From the NCBI RefSeq assembly GCF_004307995.1, contig NZ_SIRE01000007.1, forward strand, positions 124,001 through 188,000: a stretch of DNA of 64,000 nt, given 5' to 3'. Positions 54,444 to 63,969 of this stretch are shown here, piece by piece. The first letter of the stretch is position 1; every line of letters starts with the position of its first letter. The stretch is from Paenibacillus thalictri. Its GTDB lineage: Bacteria > Bacillota > Bacilli > Paenibacillales > NBRC-103111. Below the pieces are notes generated by a model. The model did not search any database and was not told the origin of the DNA. It saw only the letters and a program-made list of their open reading frames with translations. Both the position numbers and the translations under genes were made by a program.

Positions 54444-56063
54444 GTGGTTTATTTGCGAAATTGGAAGTTTGTCATTATGAGTATTGCATTGGCAGCAGCG
54501 TTATCTGTTTTCGCTTTCCCGGCCAAACCGACGGAGGCGGCTGCAAGCTGGGCACCTGTAGGCTCTGCAGGATTCAGCTCCGGAAAAGCGACTGACATAT
54601 CACTGACAGTAGACAATGGGGTCCCTTATATTGCATATCGCGATGCGAATGTCGGCAACAAAGCTACGGTTATGAAGTATGACGGGACCGGATGGGTGCA
54701 AGTGGGGACTCCAGGGTTTTCAACCGCAGGAATTACTCGCTCTTCCCTGGCGATCGTGGAGGGGGTTCCTTACATCGCATTTTCAAGCGGGTGGCCGACG
54801 GTGATGACGTATGACGGAACCAATTGGGTGCCAGTCGGCTCCGCAGCCATTGACACCGTTTCAACCAACTCCACTTCGCTCGCCATGAAAGACGGGATGC
54901 CTTATGTCGCGTATTCAGATTTAGAGTCAACATCCCAGAAAATAACGGTTAAGAGGTTTGACGGAACCAACTGGGTGCCGGTAGGAACTCCGAAATTCGC
55001 TTATGGGGACACCATTTCTTTAAAGATGAATAATGGAACCCCCTACATGGCTTATCGCGACCTTGGAGACTGGGGCAGAGCGACAGTCAAAATGTTTGAC
55101 GGGACGAATTGGGTACAGGTGGGACCTGCGGTTTCGAACGACAACGTGTCCCACGTTGTTTTGACCTTCGTCAATGGGACACCGTATATCGCTTATACAG
55201 ACTCTTCAAACGGTAATAAAACAGAGGTCAAGAGTTACAACGGTACATCGTGGGAATACGTGGGGAGCGGATTTTTGAGCTCCGGTAACGGTGCTTTTAA
55301 CTCGTTTGCGACAAATAATAATGGGGACCTGTATATTGCTTTCACCGACTTTGGAAACGGAACTAAGGCAAAAGTCATGAAATTGGTTGGAACGGATTGG
55401 GTGAAGGTGGGCGATTCGGACATTTCCGCCAATAAGGCAACTTATATTTCTCTGACTTTGGACGGCAATATCCCGTATGTCGCTTATTCGGATGATGGAA
55501 GCGGGGGCGCCGCTACGGTCATGACATTCCAGGATGATGCCACTTACACCCTCGGCGCCATTACGGACAAGACAGCATCCGTGCTGGCCGAGGGTTATTC
55601 GGCGAATACGCAGGAAGTCAAGACCATCATATTAACCAATACGGGTACCGGCAAATTGACCCATTTGACAGCAGCTTTGAGCGGCGCGAATGCGGCCGAT
55701 TTTGTGCTGACCCCGCCGGCAGGCTCGCTGAACAGCGGGGCATCGGATTCCGGCTTAACGATCAAAGCCAAGGACGGCTTGGCGGCCGGCACCTACACGG
55801 CAACGGTGACGGTGACGGCGGATCATATGACGAATGTGACGTTTACGGTCACTCAGGTGGTCAATAGAAGAAAAGGGGATGTGAACGGCGACGGGCTGGT
55901 CACTCCGGCGGACGGGCTGTATATTTCCCGATATATGAACGGGCAGCTTGTCTTGTCGAAGTCGGGCCCGGAATTTCAGATATTGGATATGAACAATGAC
56001 GGCGAGCTTGACGCCATGGATATCAGAATGCTTATGAACCTCTACCTGGGGGTGGCACAATGA
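54444..56063 (+). CDS. Secreted seven-repeat beta-propeller protein with C-terminal dockerin
   Basis: A 539-residue exported protein. Signal peptide to about residue 34 (AKPTEAAA). Residues 35-375 hold seven repeats of about 47 residues with the pattern DGT-x-W-V-x-V-G...SL...NG-x-P-Y-I-A-Y-x-D; seven W-x-x-V-G motifs fit a seven-bladed propeller. Then an Ig-like domain (about 380-472). Residues 478-537 form a type I-like dockerin with two intact calcium loops, DVNGDGLVTPAD and DMNNDGELDAMD. No catalytic motif is seen, so it may be a ligand-binding module rather than an enzyme. GTG 54444 follows AAGGGG. The stop overlaps the next ATG (ATGA), coupling it to a cohesin protein. Confidence 0.88.
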   Translation: MVYLRNWKFVIMSIALAAALSVFAFPAKPTEAAASWAPVGSAGFSSGKATDISLTVDNGVPYIAYRDANVGNKATVMKYDGTGWVQVGTPGFSTAGITRSSLAIVEGVPYIAFSSGWPTVMTYDGTNWVPVGSAAIDTVSTNSTSLAMKDGMPYVAYSDLESTSQKITVKRFDGTNWVPVGTPKFAYGDTISLKMNNGTPYMAYRDLGDWGRATVKMFDGTNWVQVGPAVSNDNVSHVVLTFVNGTPYIAYTDSSNGNKTEVKSYNGTSWEYVGSGFLSSGNGAFNSFATNNNGDLYIAFTDFGNGTKAKVMKLVGTDWVKVGDSDISANKATYISLTLDGNIPYVAYSDDGSGGAATVMTFQDDATYTLGAITDKTASVLAEGYSANTQEVKTIILTNTGTGKLTHLTAALSGANAADFVLTPPAGSLNSGASDSGLTIKAKDGLAAGTYTATVTVTADHMTNVTFTVTQVVNRRKGDVNGDGLVTPADGLYISRYMNGQLVLSKSGPEFQILDMNNDGELDAMDIRMLMNLYLGVAQ

Positions 56064-59000
56064 TGAATCAGCGAACAGGCCGGCGAACCAGGCGTTTAGG
56101 CAGCAGTTTACTGGCTCTGCTGCTTTTGATAAGTTTGCTCGTTTCCGGCGCTCCGATCGCCGGCGCAAATAATGCTCCCGACATTACGCTTAAAATCGGC
56201 GCCGTGTCGGGAAAGCCGGGGGAGCAGGTCAACGTGCCCGTTACAATAGACCCGGGCTCGCACAACATTCAGTACTACAATCTCAGCATAGCTTATGATC
56301 CCGCCGTGCTTGAACCGGTTGCGGGTGGCGGAGCGGTTACGGACGAATCGAGTTTTGACAGCAATGATCTGTTTATGCCCGACACCTCGACATCCGGAGT
56401 GGTCGGAGTTAATTTTGTTGCGGTAAACCTGATCACGGCGAAACAAAATCTGTTTACGATGCATTTCACGATTAAAGCGGATGCCGTATTGGGCGACTCA
56501 AACGTAACGTTTGCATCAAGTACCGTCATTGACTTGGTCACGCAGCAGACTCAGAACGTCGATGGCAAGATCGCGGTAACAGGATCGGCGACGCTTGGCA
56601 TTGGCGAAATCAGCGGTTACCCCGGGGATACGGTCGCAGTTCCGGTTAAATTGGAAGAAGCGACGCGGGGCGTCGGTTCTTACGGCGCGCAAATCGCTTA
56701 TGATTCGACTGCGCTCGAAGTAACGGAGATTACCGGGGCTAACGGAGATTATTTCGACTCCGTTTTCGACAATGCGGCGGGCAAGCTGAAGGTGATCTGG
56801 ATTAACGGTGGAGGCGAAACCCGGCCGATTGAAGCTCCGCAGAAGTTATTTACGATCTTCCTTAAGATTAAGGCAAATGCCAACCCGGGCGATTATCTGC
56901 TGACGGTCGACGATCCGAACGACAAGGCGCAGTTGACGATGACAGATAAGAAATCAGTTGAGCTGCAGAAGACAGTGACGGCCGGCAAAGTCAGCGTATC
57001 GGCTGTACCGGTTCCGGCCGCTCCGTCTGGTCTGAGCGCTACGGCGGGCGATAGGCAGGTGTCGCTAAGCTGGAGCACGGTTCAGGGAGCCACCTACTAT
57101 AACGTCTACTCCGGAACGGCAGCCGGAAACTACGATTCGACGCCTTTGGCCACGGCATTGACCGGGCTGAGCTATCAGGCTGTCAATCTGACGAACGGCA
57201 CGACCTATTATTTTGCCGTCAAGGCGGGCAATGCGTCGGGCGAAAGCCCTTATTCCAACGAAGCAAACGCCACTCCGCAAGCAGAACTGCCGGGTACGCC
57301 GACACTGGCGCCCGCTGTGGCGGGAAATGGGCAGGTGAGCCTGACCTGGAACGCCGCGACGAACGCAGCCGGCTACAACATCTACCAGCGTACGGCCACG
57401 GGAACGTACGGTACGCCGGCAGCGACGGTGAACGGCGCCACCTACAGTGAAACAGTGAGCGGCGTCACCTATAGCAAAGTAGTGAGCGGTCTCAGCAACG
57501 GAACGACCTACTATTTTGTTGTGAGAGCAACACAATCCGGAGTAGAGGGTGCTTCTTCGAATGAAGTGAGTGCCGTGCCCATCACCGTGTCGGGCGCTCC
57601 GACTGCGGTACAAGCCGTGGCAGGCAACGGGCAAGCCATTGTCAGCTTCTCGGTGCCAAGCGATGACGGAGGCAGTGCAATCACAAGCTACGAGGTGACT
57701 TCCGTGCCTGAAGCCATTGTTGCCGTCGGAAGCGCCAGCCCCATCGTGGTCGGCGGTTTGACGAACGGCGTGTCCTATACGTTCATGGTTAAAGCCGTTA
57801 ACGGCGCGGGTGCCGGAGCGGTATCGGCCGCTTCCAATGCAGTGACACCGCTGGTGCGGGGGAGCGGGACATCCTCAGGTGGCTCAGGTTCGGTTTCGGC
57901 CCCGGTTCCGGTTGCTGAAAGCGGAGCCGAAGTGTTGGTTAACGGAAAAGTCGAACAAGCCGGGACGGTCGTCACTGACAACCTGAATGGGCAAGCTGTC
58001 ACAACAATCATCGTCGATTCCGTAAAGCTGGAACAACTTCTGGCGGCGGAGGGACAAGGCGCGGTCATTACGATTCCGGTTCAAACGCAATCGGCTGTCG
58101 TGATCGGCGAATTGAATGGACAGATGATTAAAAATATGGAGGGTCAACAGGCAGTTGTGGAAATCCGTACCGACACCGCTGCATACACCCTTCCTGCGAA
58201 GCAAATCAACATTGATTCCGTGTCCGGAAGTCTGGGCCGCAATGTTGAGCTGCAGGACATCAAGGTGAAGATAGAGATCGCCAAACCGAAGGAGGAGATC
58301 GTTCACATCGTTCAACAGGCAGCTTCCAATGGAAACTTTACATTGGTTGTTCCTGCTTTGGAGTTCTCTGTGCGGGCGACATACGGCGATCAGACGGTGG
58401 AAATTAGCAAGTTTAACGCCTTTGTGGAGCGAACAATCGCCATCCCCGACGGTGTCGACCCAAGTAAGATTACGACTGCAATCGTGGTTGATTCAGACGG
58501 TACCGTTCGCCATGTGCCGACCAAACTCGTAAGGATCGACGGGCGTTACTTCGCCAAGATCAACAGCCTGACCAACAGCACCTACTCTGTCATCTGGCAT
58601 CCGGTGGTGTTTTCCGATACAGAAGTGCATTGGGCGAAAGAGGCGGTCAACGATATGGGTTCGCGGATGATCGTGAACGGCTTTGAGGACGGAACGTTTA
58701 TGCCGGACCGGAACATGACTCGGGCAGAGTTTGTGGCGAGTGTGATCCGTGGCCTGGGTCTTAAAATGGAGAGCGGTCAATCCCGATTTAGCGACGTAAA
58801 GACCGGCGACTGGTATAAAGATGCAGTTCAAACGGCATCGGCCTATGCTCTTATCAATGGCCTCGAGGACGGCATATTCCGTCCGAACGATTCGATTACG
58901 CGGGAACAAGCGATGATCATCATTGCCCGAGCCATGAAGATCAGCGGTTTAACAGATAAGCTGCATAGACAAGATACGAATGAAAAGATCCGAATGTTTG

Positions 59001-59170
59001 CGGATGCGGATGAAATTGCCGCATGGGCGAAAACAGACGTGTTTGAAACCTTTCTGGCGGGAGTTGTGAGCGGTCGATCTGACAAAATGCTGGCTCCTAA
59101 AGCTAATGTTACCCGAGCGGAAGTTGCTGTGATGATTCGTAATTTGCTTCGCATCTCGGATTTAATCTAA
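56060..59170 (+). CDS. Surface scaffold: two cohesins, FN3 repeats and three SLH domains
   Basis: A 1036-residue exported protein. Signal peptide (residues 10-35). Two cohesin domains at about 38-172 (KIGAVSGKPGEQVNVPVTID; SIAYDPAVLEPV) and 174-315 (GIGEISGYPGDTVAVPVKLE; QIAYDSTALEVTEITG). Three fibronectin III domains at about 318-600. A Ser/Gly linker. A region of unknown fold at 620-850. Three SLH domains at about 853-905, 908-965 and 978-1036 (GFEDGTFMPDRNMTRAEFVA; GLEDGIFRPNDSITREQAM; LAPKANVTRAEVAVM) that bind pyruvylated wall polymer. It should hold dockerin-bearing partners on the cell surface; the upstream, translationally coupled dockerin protein is the natural partner. Confidence 0.92.
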   Translation: MMNQRTGRRTRRLGSSLLALLLLISLLVSGAPIAGANNAPDITLKIGAVSGKPGEQVNVPVTIDPGSHNIQYYNLSIAYDPAVLEPVAGGGAVTDESSFDSNDLFMPDTSTSGVVGVNFVAVNLITAKQNLFTMHFTIKADAVLGDSNVTFASSTVIDLVTQQTQNVDGKIAVTGSATLGIGEISGYPGDTVAVPVKLEEATRGVGSYGAQIAYDSTALEVTEITGANGDYFDSVFDNAAGKLKVIWINGGGETRPIEAPQKLFTIFLKIKANANPGDYLLTVDDPNDKAQLTMTDKKSVELQKTVTAGKVSVSAVPVPAAPSGLSATAGDRQVSLSWSTVQGATYYNVYSGTAAGNYDSTPLATALTGLSYQAVNLTNGTTYYFAVKAGNASGESPYSNEANATPQAELPGTPTLAPAVAGNGQVSLTWNAATNAAGYNIYQRTATGTYGTPAATVNGATYSETVSGVTYSKVVSGLSNGTTYYFVVRATQSGVEGASSNEVSAVPITVSGAPTAVQAVAGNGQAIVSFSVPSDDGGSAITSYEVTSVPEAIVAVGSASPIVVGGLTNGVSYTFMVKAVNGAGAGAVSAASNAVTPLVRGSGTSSGGSGSVSAPVPVAESGAEVLVNGKVEQAGTVVTDNLNGQAVTTIIVDSVKLEQLLAAEGQGAVITIPVQTQSAVVIGELNGQMIKNMEGQQAVVEIRTDTAAYTLPAKQINIDSVSGSLGRNVELQDIKVKIEIAKPKEEIVHIVQQAASNGNFTLVVPALEFSVRATYGDQTVEISKFNAFVERTIAIPDGVDPSKITTAIVVDSDGTVRHVPTKLVRIDGRYFAKINSLTNSTYSVIWHPVVFSDTEVHWAKEAVNDMGSRMIVNGFEDGTFMPDRNMTRAEFVASVIRGLGLKMESGQSRFSDVKTGDWYKDAVQTASAYALINGLEDGIFRPNDSITREQAMIIIARAMKISGLTDKLHRQDTNEKIRMFADADEIAAWAKTDVFETFLAGVVSGRSDKMLAPKANVTRAEVAVMIRNLLRISDLI
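57434..57487 (+). repeat. 27-bp tandem duplication inside the second FN3 domain
   Basis: Units 57434-57460 and 57461-57487 encode GATYSETVS and GVTYSKVVS. The copies have diverged but keep frame, adding nine residues in an FN3 loop or strand. Confidence 0.8.
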
Positions 59171-59539
59171 TCCAATTTGTAATGAAGGTCCCTGGAAAGG
59201 AAACTTCTCCGGGACCGGACGTTGCCGTCTACATTCCTCCGGAAGATGGATACACCGAGCATTTTCTCGTTTTTCAATGTCTAGTCAAGGATTGGCTCGT
59301 ATTTGTGTGTGGACGCAAAGCTCGGTTGAAGGGAACGGGGACAACCATCTGGTCGTTGGGCGGAGCAAAGATCAATTGCAGTGGGCAACATAAGCATATT
59401 TCCCCTTGCCGTAACTAAATCCGGCCGGACATTTTGAAAAAAGAGCTTTACCGACGTAATATGGCGCTTAACCTTGGGAGGCCTTGACGATGTATGTCAG
59501 GGCCTTGTTGTGGTACGCTCGAATTTCCTTCTACGCATA
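59171..59539. other. 369-base gap, nothing recognised
   Basis: A 78-codon open frame (59182-59418) has no good ribosome site and no recognisable protein features. No clear terminator is seen after the scaffold gene or the convergent AraC gene. Confidence 0.4.
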
Positions 59540-60466
59540 TCAGCCAAGCGAATTAAAAGCTGCGATCGAATTGCGAAGCTCCTGAACATCCAGCATCGGC
59601 GGCCGGCCGTACATGCGGGCGTATTCCCGGCTGAACTGGGACGGGCTTTCGTAACCTACGCGGAAGGCCGCATCGGCGGCTTGTACGGCTTCCGTCAGCA
59701 TTAAGCGGCGGGCTTCTTGCAATCGCACCGTTTTCTGGTATTGCAGCGGGCTCATTGCCGTTACTTGTTTAAAATGTTTATGAAACGCAGAGGCGCTCAT
59801 GTTTACGGACTTTGCAAGCTGTTCAATCACAAGCGGCCGGTCGTATTGCCGGTTAATCCGTTGAATCGCTTGGGTGATGTTATGCGCATGGGTGCCAATC
59901 GTTGCGAATTGACGGATGAGCGCACCTTGCTCGCTCTGAAGCACGCGATACAAAATTTCGCGAATGACAAGCGGCGCCAGAATCGGAACGTCCTCTGGGG
60001 TGTTTAACAGCTGTATAAGCCGCACAATAGCTTCAAGCAAAGCGGGGGATGTCCTGTTTACGGTGATGCCGCGGCATGCTTCCGAGGCGACTGAAGCCGA
60101 ATGATTCGTTTCTTTTATGAGATCAAGGATAACATCGGCGTCAAAGCTTAGTTTTAAACTTAAATACGGGATTTCGGGCGAAGCCTCGATGATTTTGCCG
60201 ATGATCGGCAATTCGACGGAAGTAACCAGGTAAGTGGAAGGATCGTATCGATATGTTTCATCGGCCAGTGTAGCTGTTTTCGCCCCTTGCGCCACAACGC
60301 AAATGGACGGCTTGTATACGGACTCCATAGGTTCCGACGGCTGTATGGCGTGCATCAACGTCAAAGCGGATACGGCCGTCGGATGCGTGCCGTTCGACGG
60401 AGCATGGCGGCGGATCAGATCAGCCAATTGCTGCAAAGTTTGCTCCATTCGAGTTGATTCATCCAT
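59540..60466 (-). CDS. AraC-family transcriptional regulator
   Basis: A 308-residue regulator with an N-terminal cupin-type AraC_N domain (SVYKPSICVVAQGAKTATLA; LVTSVELPIIGKII) and two HTH motifs at about residues 215-300 (LAKSVNMSASAFHKHFKQ; GYESPSQFSREYARMYGRPP). It belongs to the YqhC-like branch that often controls neighbouring oxidoreductases. ATG 60466 is preceded by AAAGGAAT; the longer frame upstream has no ribosome site. It is divergent from an SDR gene, its likely target. Confidence 0.92.
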   Translation of the reverse strand: MDESTRMEQTLQQLADLIRRHAPSNGTHPTAVSALTLMHAIQPSEPMESVYKPSICVVAQGAKTATLADETYRYDPSTYLVTSVELPIIGKIIEASPEIPYLSLKLSFDADVILDLIKETNHSASVASEACRGITVNRTSPALLEAIVRLIQLLNTPEDVPILAPLVIREILYRVLQSEQGALIRQFATIGTHAHNITQAIQRINRQYDRPLVIEQLAKSVNMSASAFHKHFKQVTAMSPLQYQKTVRLQEARRLMLTEAVQAADAAFRVGYESPSQFSREYARMYGRPPMLDVQELRNSIAAFNSLG

Positions 60467-60655
60467 GTCTGCTAATTCCTTTCCGAAAAGGGTATACTTT
60501 ACTTTTATAATAGCCAAATAAAATAGGATTAGGCAAGGATTGAACAGATATGAGCTAACGGCTTGCTGCAAACATTCACTATAATGGGCCTATAAGGCCG
60601 AACACGAAAGAAACTGAGGTTGGCCAATAATGGATAGGTAAGGGAGAGAACAAAT

Positions 60656-61393
60656 ATGAGTTTGCATGGAAAAGTTGCAATCGTTACCGGGGCGTCGCGT
60701 GGCATTGGACGGCAGATCGCTCTTCAATTGGCGAAATCCGGCGCGCAAGTTGTTGTCAATTATTCATCGAACCGGGAGAAAGCGGATGAGGTCGTCAAAA
60801 CAATTGAGCAGTCGGGTGGCGAAGCGGCTGCAATTGGCGCCGATGTGAGCAAGGTAAGCGAAGTCGAATTGTTGTTCTCAGAAACGATAAAGCGGTTTGG
60901 ACGCGTAGACATTTTGGTCAACAATGCCGGTATCATGGAAACTACGGCTATTTTGGATGTAACGGAGGAGATGTTTGACCGGCATTTCGCAGTCAACGTA
61001 AAAGGAACTTATTTTGCCTGCCAGCAAGCCATGAAACATATGGCTCAAGGCGGGACCATCATCAACTTCTCGACCTCCGTATCGGGTGCGATGCTGCCGG
61101 GATACAGCGTCTACGCCGCGACCAAAGGCGCAGTCGAGCAGTTGACCCGTCAATTGGCCAAGGAGTTTGGGCCCAAGAACATCATCATCAACTGCATAGC
61201 GCCCGGACAAGTGTCGACCGAGCTGTTCTTGAACGGCAAGTCGGAGGAGTTGGTTGATTCGTTCCGCCGAATGAATGCATTCGGACGGCTTGGGGAACCG
61301 GAGGACATCGCCAATGCGATCGATCTGCTAGTCAGCGACAAAGCCCATTGGATAACGGGACAGACGATCCGCGTAAACGGCGGGTTCAATTGA
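60656..61393 (+). CDS. SDR-family oxidoreductase
   Basis: A 245-residue classical short-chain dehydrogenase. Cofactor motif TGASRGIGRQIALQL (TGxxxGIG), NNAGIMET, catalytic Ser in INFSTSVSGAM and Tyr-Lys in YSVYAATKGAVEQL. The Asn-Tyr-Ser-Ser-Asn-Arg stretch after strand two suggests NADP(H). Substrate unknown; members of this type reduce quinones, ketones or 3-oxoacyl groups. AGGGAGAG precedes the ATG. Confidence 0.93.
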   Translation: MSLHGKVAIVTGASRGIGRQIALQLAKSGAQVVVNYSSNREKADEVVKTIEQSGGEAAAIGADVSKVSEVELLFSETIKRFGRVDILVNNAGIMETTAILDVTEEMFDRHFAVNVKGTYFACQQAMKHMAQGGTIINFSTSVSGAMLPGYSVYAATKGAVEQLTRQLAKEFGPKNIIINCIAPGQVSTELFLNGKSEELVDSFRRMNAFGRLGEPEDIANAIDLLVSDKAHWITGQTIRVNGGFN

Positions 61394-61482
61394 ATCCACA
61401 TTTCATGTAAAAATTATTATTGATCCCGCAGATAACTAGTTTATGGTAAAATAGGTGCGCGGATACAAAATAAACCGACAGA

Positions 61483-61517
61483 AGATGATTCCTGCACACG
61501 TGGAATCATCTTTTTTT
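61483..61517 (+). terminator. Rho-independent terminator
   Basis: AGATGATTCC and GGAATCATCT form a perfect 10-bp stem around nine bases, followed by a run of T. Ends the SDR transcript. Confidence 0.9.
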
Positions 61518-61597
61518 ATTGCAATTGCCCGCATGGCATCAACCGTGAAGAGGGGGAGTCCCTTAATCAAGCTTAAGTCCGGGGAGGGAAGAACAAG

Positions 61598-62365
61598 ATG
61601 AACGAGAATCCGAATCAACTTGGAGTTACGCTGCAGACACAAGAACTGGCGCACGATGCGCAAGGGTATTTAGTGTGGAAGAAAGAGCAAAATCCGACAG
61701 TGCTTGAAATGAACAAAACGGCAATTATTTTAAGCGATTTATGGGATTTGCATTGGTGCAGAGGCGCAGCAGAACGATTGCTGCCATTGCTTGGGAAAAT
61801 CAATGAGGTTAACGCAAGGATCAGGAATTTGGGCGGATTGGTCGTTCATGCGCCTTCCAACACGATGGAATTTTACGATAATACACCGGCCAGAAACAGA
61901 TTGCTGGAGGCCCGGCCGATCCAGCCTCCCAAAGAGAAGGACTTGCAGTTTCCGCCATTGCCAATCGATGATTCGGACGGCGGTTCGGACACTAATAATA
62001 ATTTCGGAAAAGTCAATGAAAACGTATGGACCAGACAGCATCCTGAGGTACATATTGACCCATCGAAGGATATTGTATGCGGCGACGAAGGGGAGAAGTT
62101 ATACTCTTTATTTACGCAAAAGCAAATTACCACTTTACTTTTTGCCGGGGTTCACACGAATATGTGTATCCTGAACAGAAGTTTTGGCATTAAGCAGATG
62201 CTGCGCTGGGGATTTAAGTGTATCCTCATCCGGGATTTGACCGATGCGATGTATAATCCGGCCATGCGGCCTTATGTCAGCCATGAGCAAGGTACGGAGC
62301 TCGTAGTGGAATATATCGAGAAATTTGTTTGTCCAACCGTTGCCAGCCCTGAAATTATAGCTTAA
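61598..62365 (+). CDS. Isochorismatase-family cysteine hydrolase
   Basis: A 255-residue alpha/beta hydrolase of the isochorismatase/nicotinamidase family. The catalytic Asp lies in IILSDLWDLHWCRGA (the usual DMQ is DLW here), the Lys region is near EVHIDPSKDIVCGDEG, and the nucleophilic Cys lies in LLFAGVHTNMCILNRSFG. An inserted segment of about 40 residues between strands one and two is typical of the larger subgroup seen beside secreted or surface proteins. It hydrolyses a C-N or vinyl-ether bond in an unknown small molecule. GGAGGGAAG precedes the ATG. Confidence 0.87.
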   Translation: MNENPNQLGVTLQTQELAHDAQGYLVWKKEQNPTVLEMNKTAIILSDLWDLHWCRGAAERLLPLLGKINEVNARIRNLGGLVVHAPSNTMEFYDNTPARNRLLEARPIQPPKEKDLQFPPLPIDDSDGGSDTNNNFGKVNENVWTRQHPEVHIDPSKDIVCGDEGEKLYSLFTQKQITTLLFAGVHTNMCILNRSFGIKQMLRWGFKCILIRDLTDAMYNPAMRPYVSHEQGTELVVEYIEKFVCPTVASPEIIA

Positions 62366-62452
62366 TACATAAACCGTGGTCATTAAAGCCGGGAAGGGAA
62401 GCCGCGATACCACTTGTTTTGCAAGAGTTAGGCCAAACTAGAGGGATATACT

Positions 62453-62485
62453 GAGGCTGCCGTAGGTTTACGGCAGCCTCCTTTT
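62453..62485 (+). terminator. Rho-independent terminator
   Basis: GAGGCTGCCGTA and TACGGCAGCCTC form a perfect 12-bp stem with loop GGTT, followed by CTTTT. Confidence 0.92.
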
Positions 62486-62637
62486 ACGATGCTCCAAAAT
62501 GGAAAGAATCAGCAGCCGCAGCCTTCTCGCGCTAGCGGGCAGATTAGTTCAGAGTGACTTGCAACATTTGACAGATACGGACCGTTGTTAGAGTTATGTG
62601 GTCTGTTGTATGGCCGAAGTTAAAGGTGGGCTGTCTA

Positions 62638-63207
62638 ATGAGAAAAATAACAAGTTTGATTTTGATGACGGTGTTAGTATTAAGCATTATGATGAGCTTC
62701 AAGCCATCGACTGTGTATGCATGTTCGTGCGCTCAGCCCCAGGATGTCGCAGCACAGTTCAATCGGTCGCAAGCGGTTTTTTCCGGTCGTGTTCTTGAAT
62801 TCAAGGAGCAGAGGCATTTGAACGGAAGTTTGACGAAAGCCGCACTATTCGAAGTAAGCCATATATGGAAAGGCGGTTCTGAATCGAAAATCACGATTCA
62901 CACGGGGACCGGCGGAGGAGATTGCGGATTTAAGTTCGAAAAAAATAAGGAATATTTAGTATATGCCCAACCCTCTACGATGTATGGCGGAAAAGAATTG
63001 CTTGTAACCATCCTATGCGATCGGACGAATGTGTTAAGTCAAGCGCAAGAGGATCTGGCTGCATTAGGTGAAGGTAAAGCTCCCACTAAGACGGCTAATC
63101 TTACTGGTGAATTTTACGGGTTGCAGCGGTATATATGGATCCTAATAATTGGAGTTGCTGCGCTAGGAACGATATTATTTTTTGCTCGGCGAAAAGCAAG
63201 AAAGTAA
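62638..63207 (+). CDS. Membrane-anchored TIMP/NTR-like protein
   Basis: A 189-residue exported protein. The signal peptide (residues 1-27) ends just before YACSCAQPQD, putting a Cys-x-Cys at the mature N-terminus, as in netrin-like/TIMP-type domains of bacteria. The domain continues with AVFSGRVLEF, and two later cysteines (GGDCGFKFE and TILCDR) could form disulfides. A C-terminal membrane helix (YIWILIIGVAALGTILFFAR) with a basic tail anchors it facing outward. AAAGGTGGG precedes ATG 62638. Function in bacteria is not settled; metalloprotease inhibition is known only for animal TIMPs. Confidence 0.8.
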   Translation: MRKITSLILMTVLVLSIMMSFKPSTVYACSCAQPQDVAAQFNRSQAVFSGRVLEFKEQRHLNGSLTKAALFEVSHIWKGGSESKITIHTGTGGGDCGFKFEKNKEYLVYAQPSTMYGGKELLVTILCDRTNVLSQAQEDLAALGEGKAPTKTANLTGEFYGLQRYIWILIIGVAALGTILFFARRKARK

Positions 63208-63878
63208 AGCGCGGAAACCGACCTTTCAATGAAATGTCCGGGGCTTGGATAAGCGATCCAATCGAAGCTCGCCTGGAACATCTGTGCCCAAATAATCACA
63301 TGTGATGCGTAATGGCATAACAGGCGGGGGATATACATACTATGCCTGTGGGATTTCATCTGGACAATATGAGGTTGGCACCGAATGGGCAGTTCTGAAG
63401 ACCATTCTCATGCGAATCGTCACGGCCCGAAGCTAACGGACCTGAGTGTACTTATTTGGTAAAATAGTACTTTGTTTACTTTTTAAGGGACATGGCCGCT
63501 CTTATTCGCTCAAAAAGTCAAGGAAACCACAGATGGTAGGCAAAATAAGGTAGCTGATGTCCATTACATTTGGCAAACCTCTAATTTTGTTTAAATTGCG
63601 GCGCTCACGTCCGTCCCTCGTAATTAGGGGGCAGGCTGATCGCATATTGGGTTATGTATGCGGCGAATGCGACTAGGAACAATGATGACTGCGACTAGAA
63701 GTCTCCAGCCGAGGTCCGTTAAAGCGAATTAGGCCTATCCTTCTATCAACTACACGAATCGCCGTACGGTGCCGTTCATGAGTATAACTTAAGCTTCGAC
63801 AGTTTTGTTCGCTTCTGCCGGCGCTTCGAATGAAAGAGTGCATCGAGCTTGCGTTAGCGGCGCGACCGGATAAAAAAG
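63208..63878. other. About 670-base gap, nothing recognised
   Basis: No reading frame with a ribosome site or recognisable protein on either strand. The sequence is less GC-rich and shows no clear element. Confidence 0.4.
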
Positions 63879-63920
63879 CAGCCGCCTGAATGACCAAAAG
63901 GTCAAGACAGGCGGCTTTTT
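63879..63920. terminator. Terminator, works on both strands
   Basis: AAGCCGCCTG-type arms: CAGCCGCCTG pairs with CAGGCGGCTTTTT around a 19-base loop, with A and T runs on both sides. Most likely ends a minus-strand gene entering from the right. Confidence 0.75.
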
Positions 63921-63969
63921 GCTGCTGCTCAAGTTCAGGCACATGGCGAAACTTCCGGCATGGGGGCGG

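Noticed and set aside
54444-59170. Classical cellulosome locus
   Set aside because: There are no glycoside hydrolases or carbohydrate-binding modules nearby, and the dockerin protein has no catalytic motif.
59182-59418. 78-codon plus-strand frame after the scaffold gene
   Set aside because: No ribosome site, odd composition and no similarity to any family I know.
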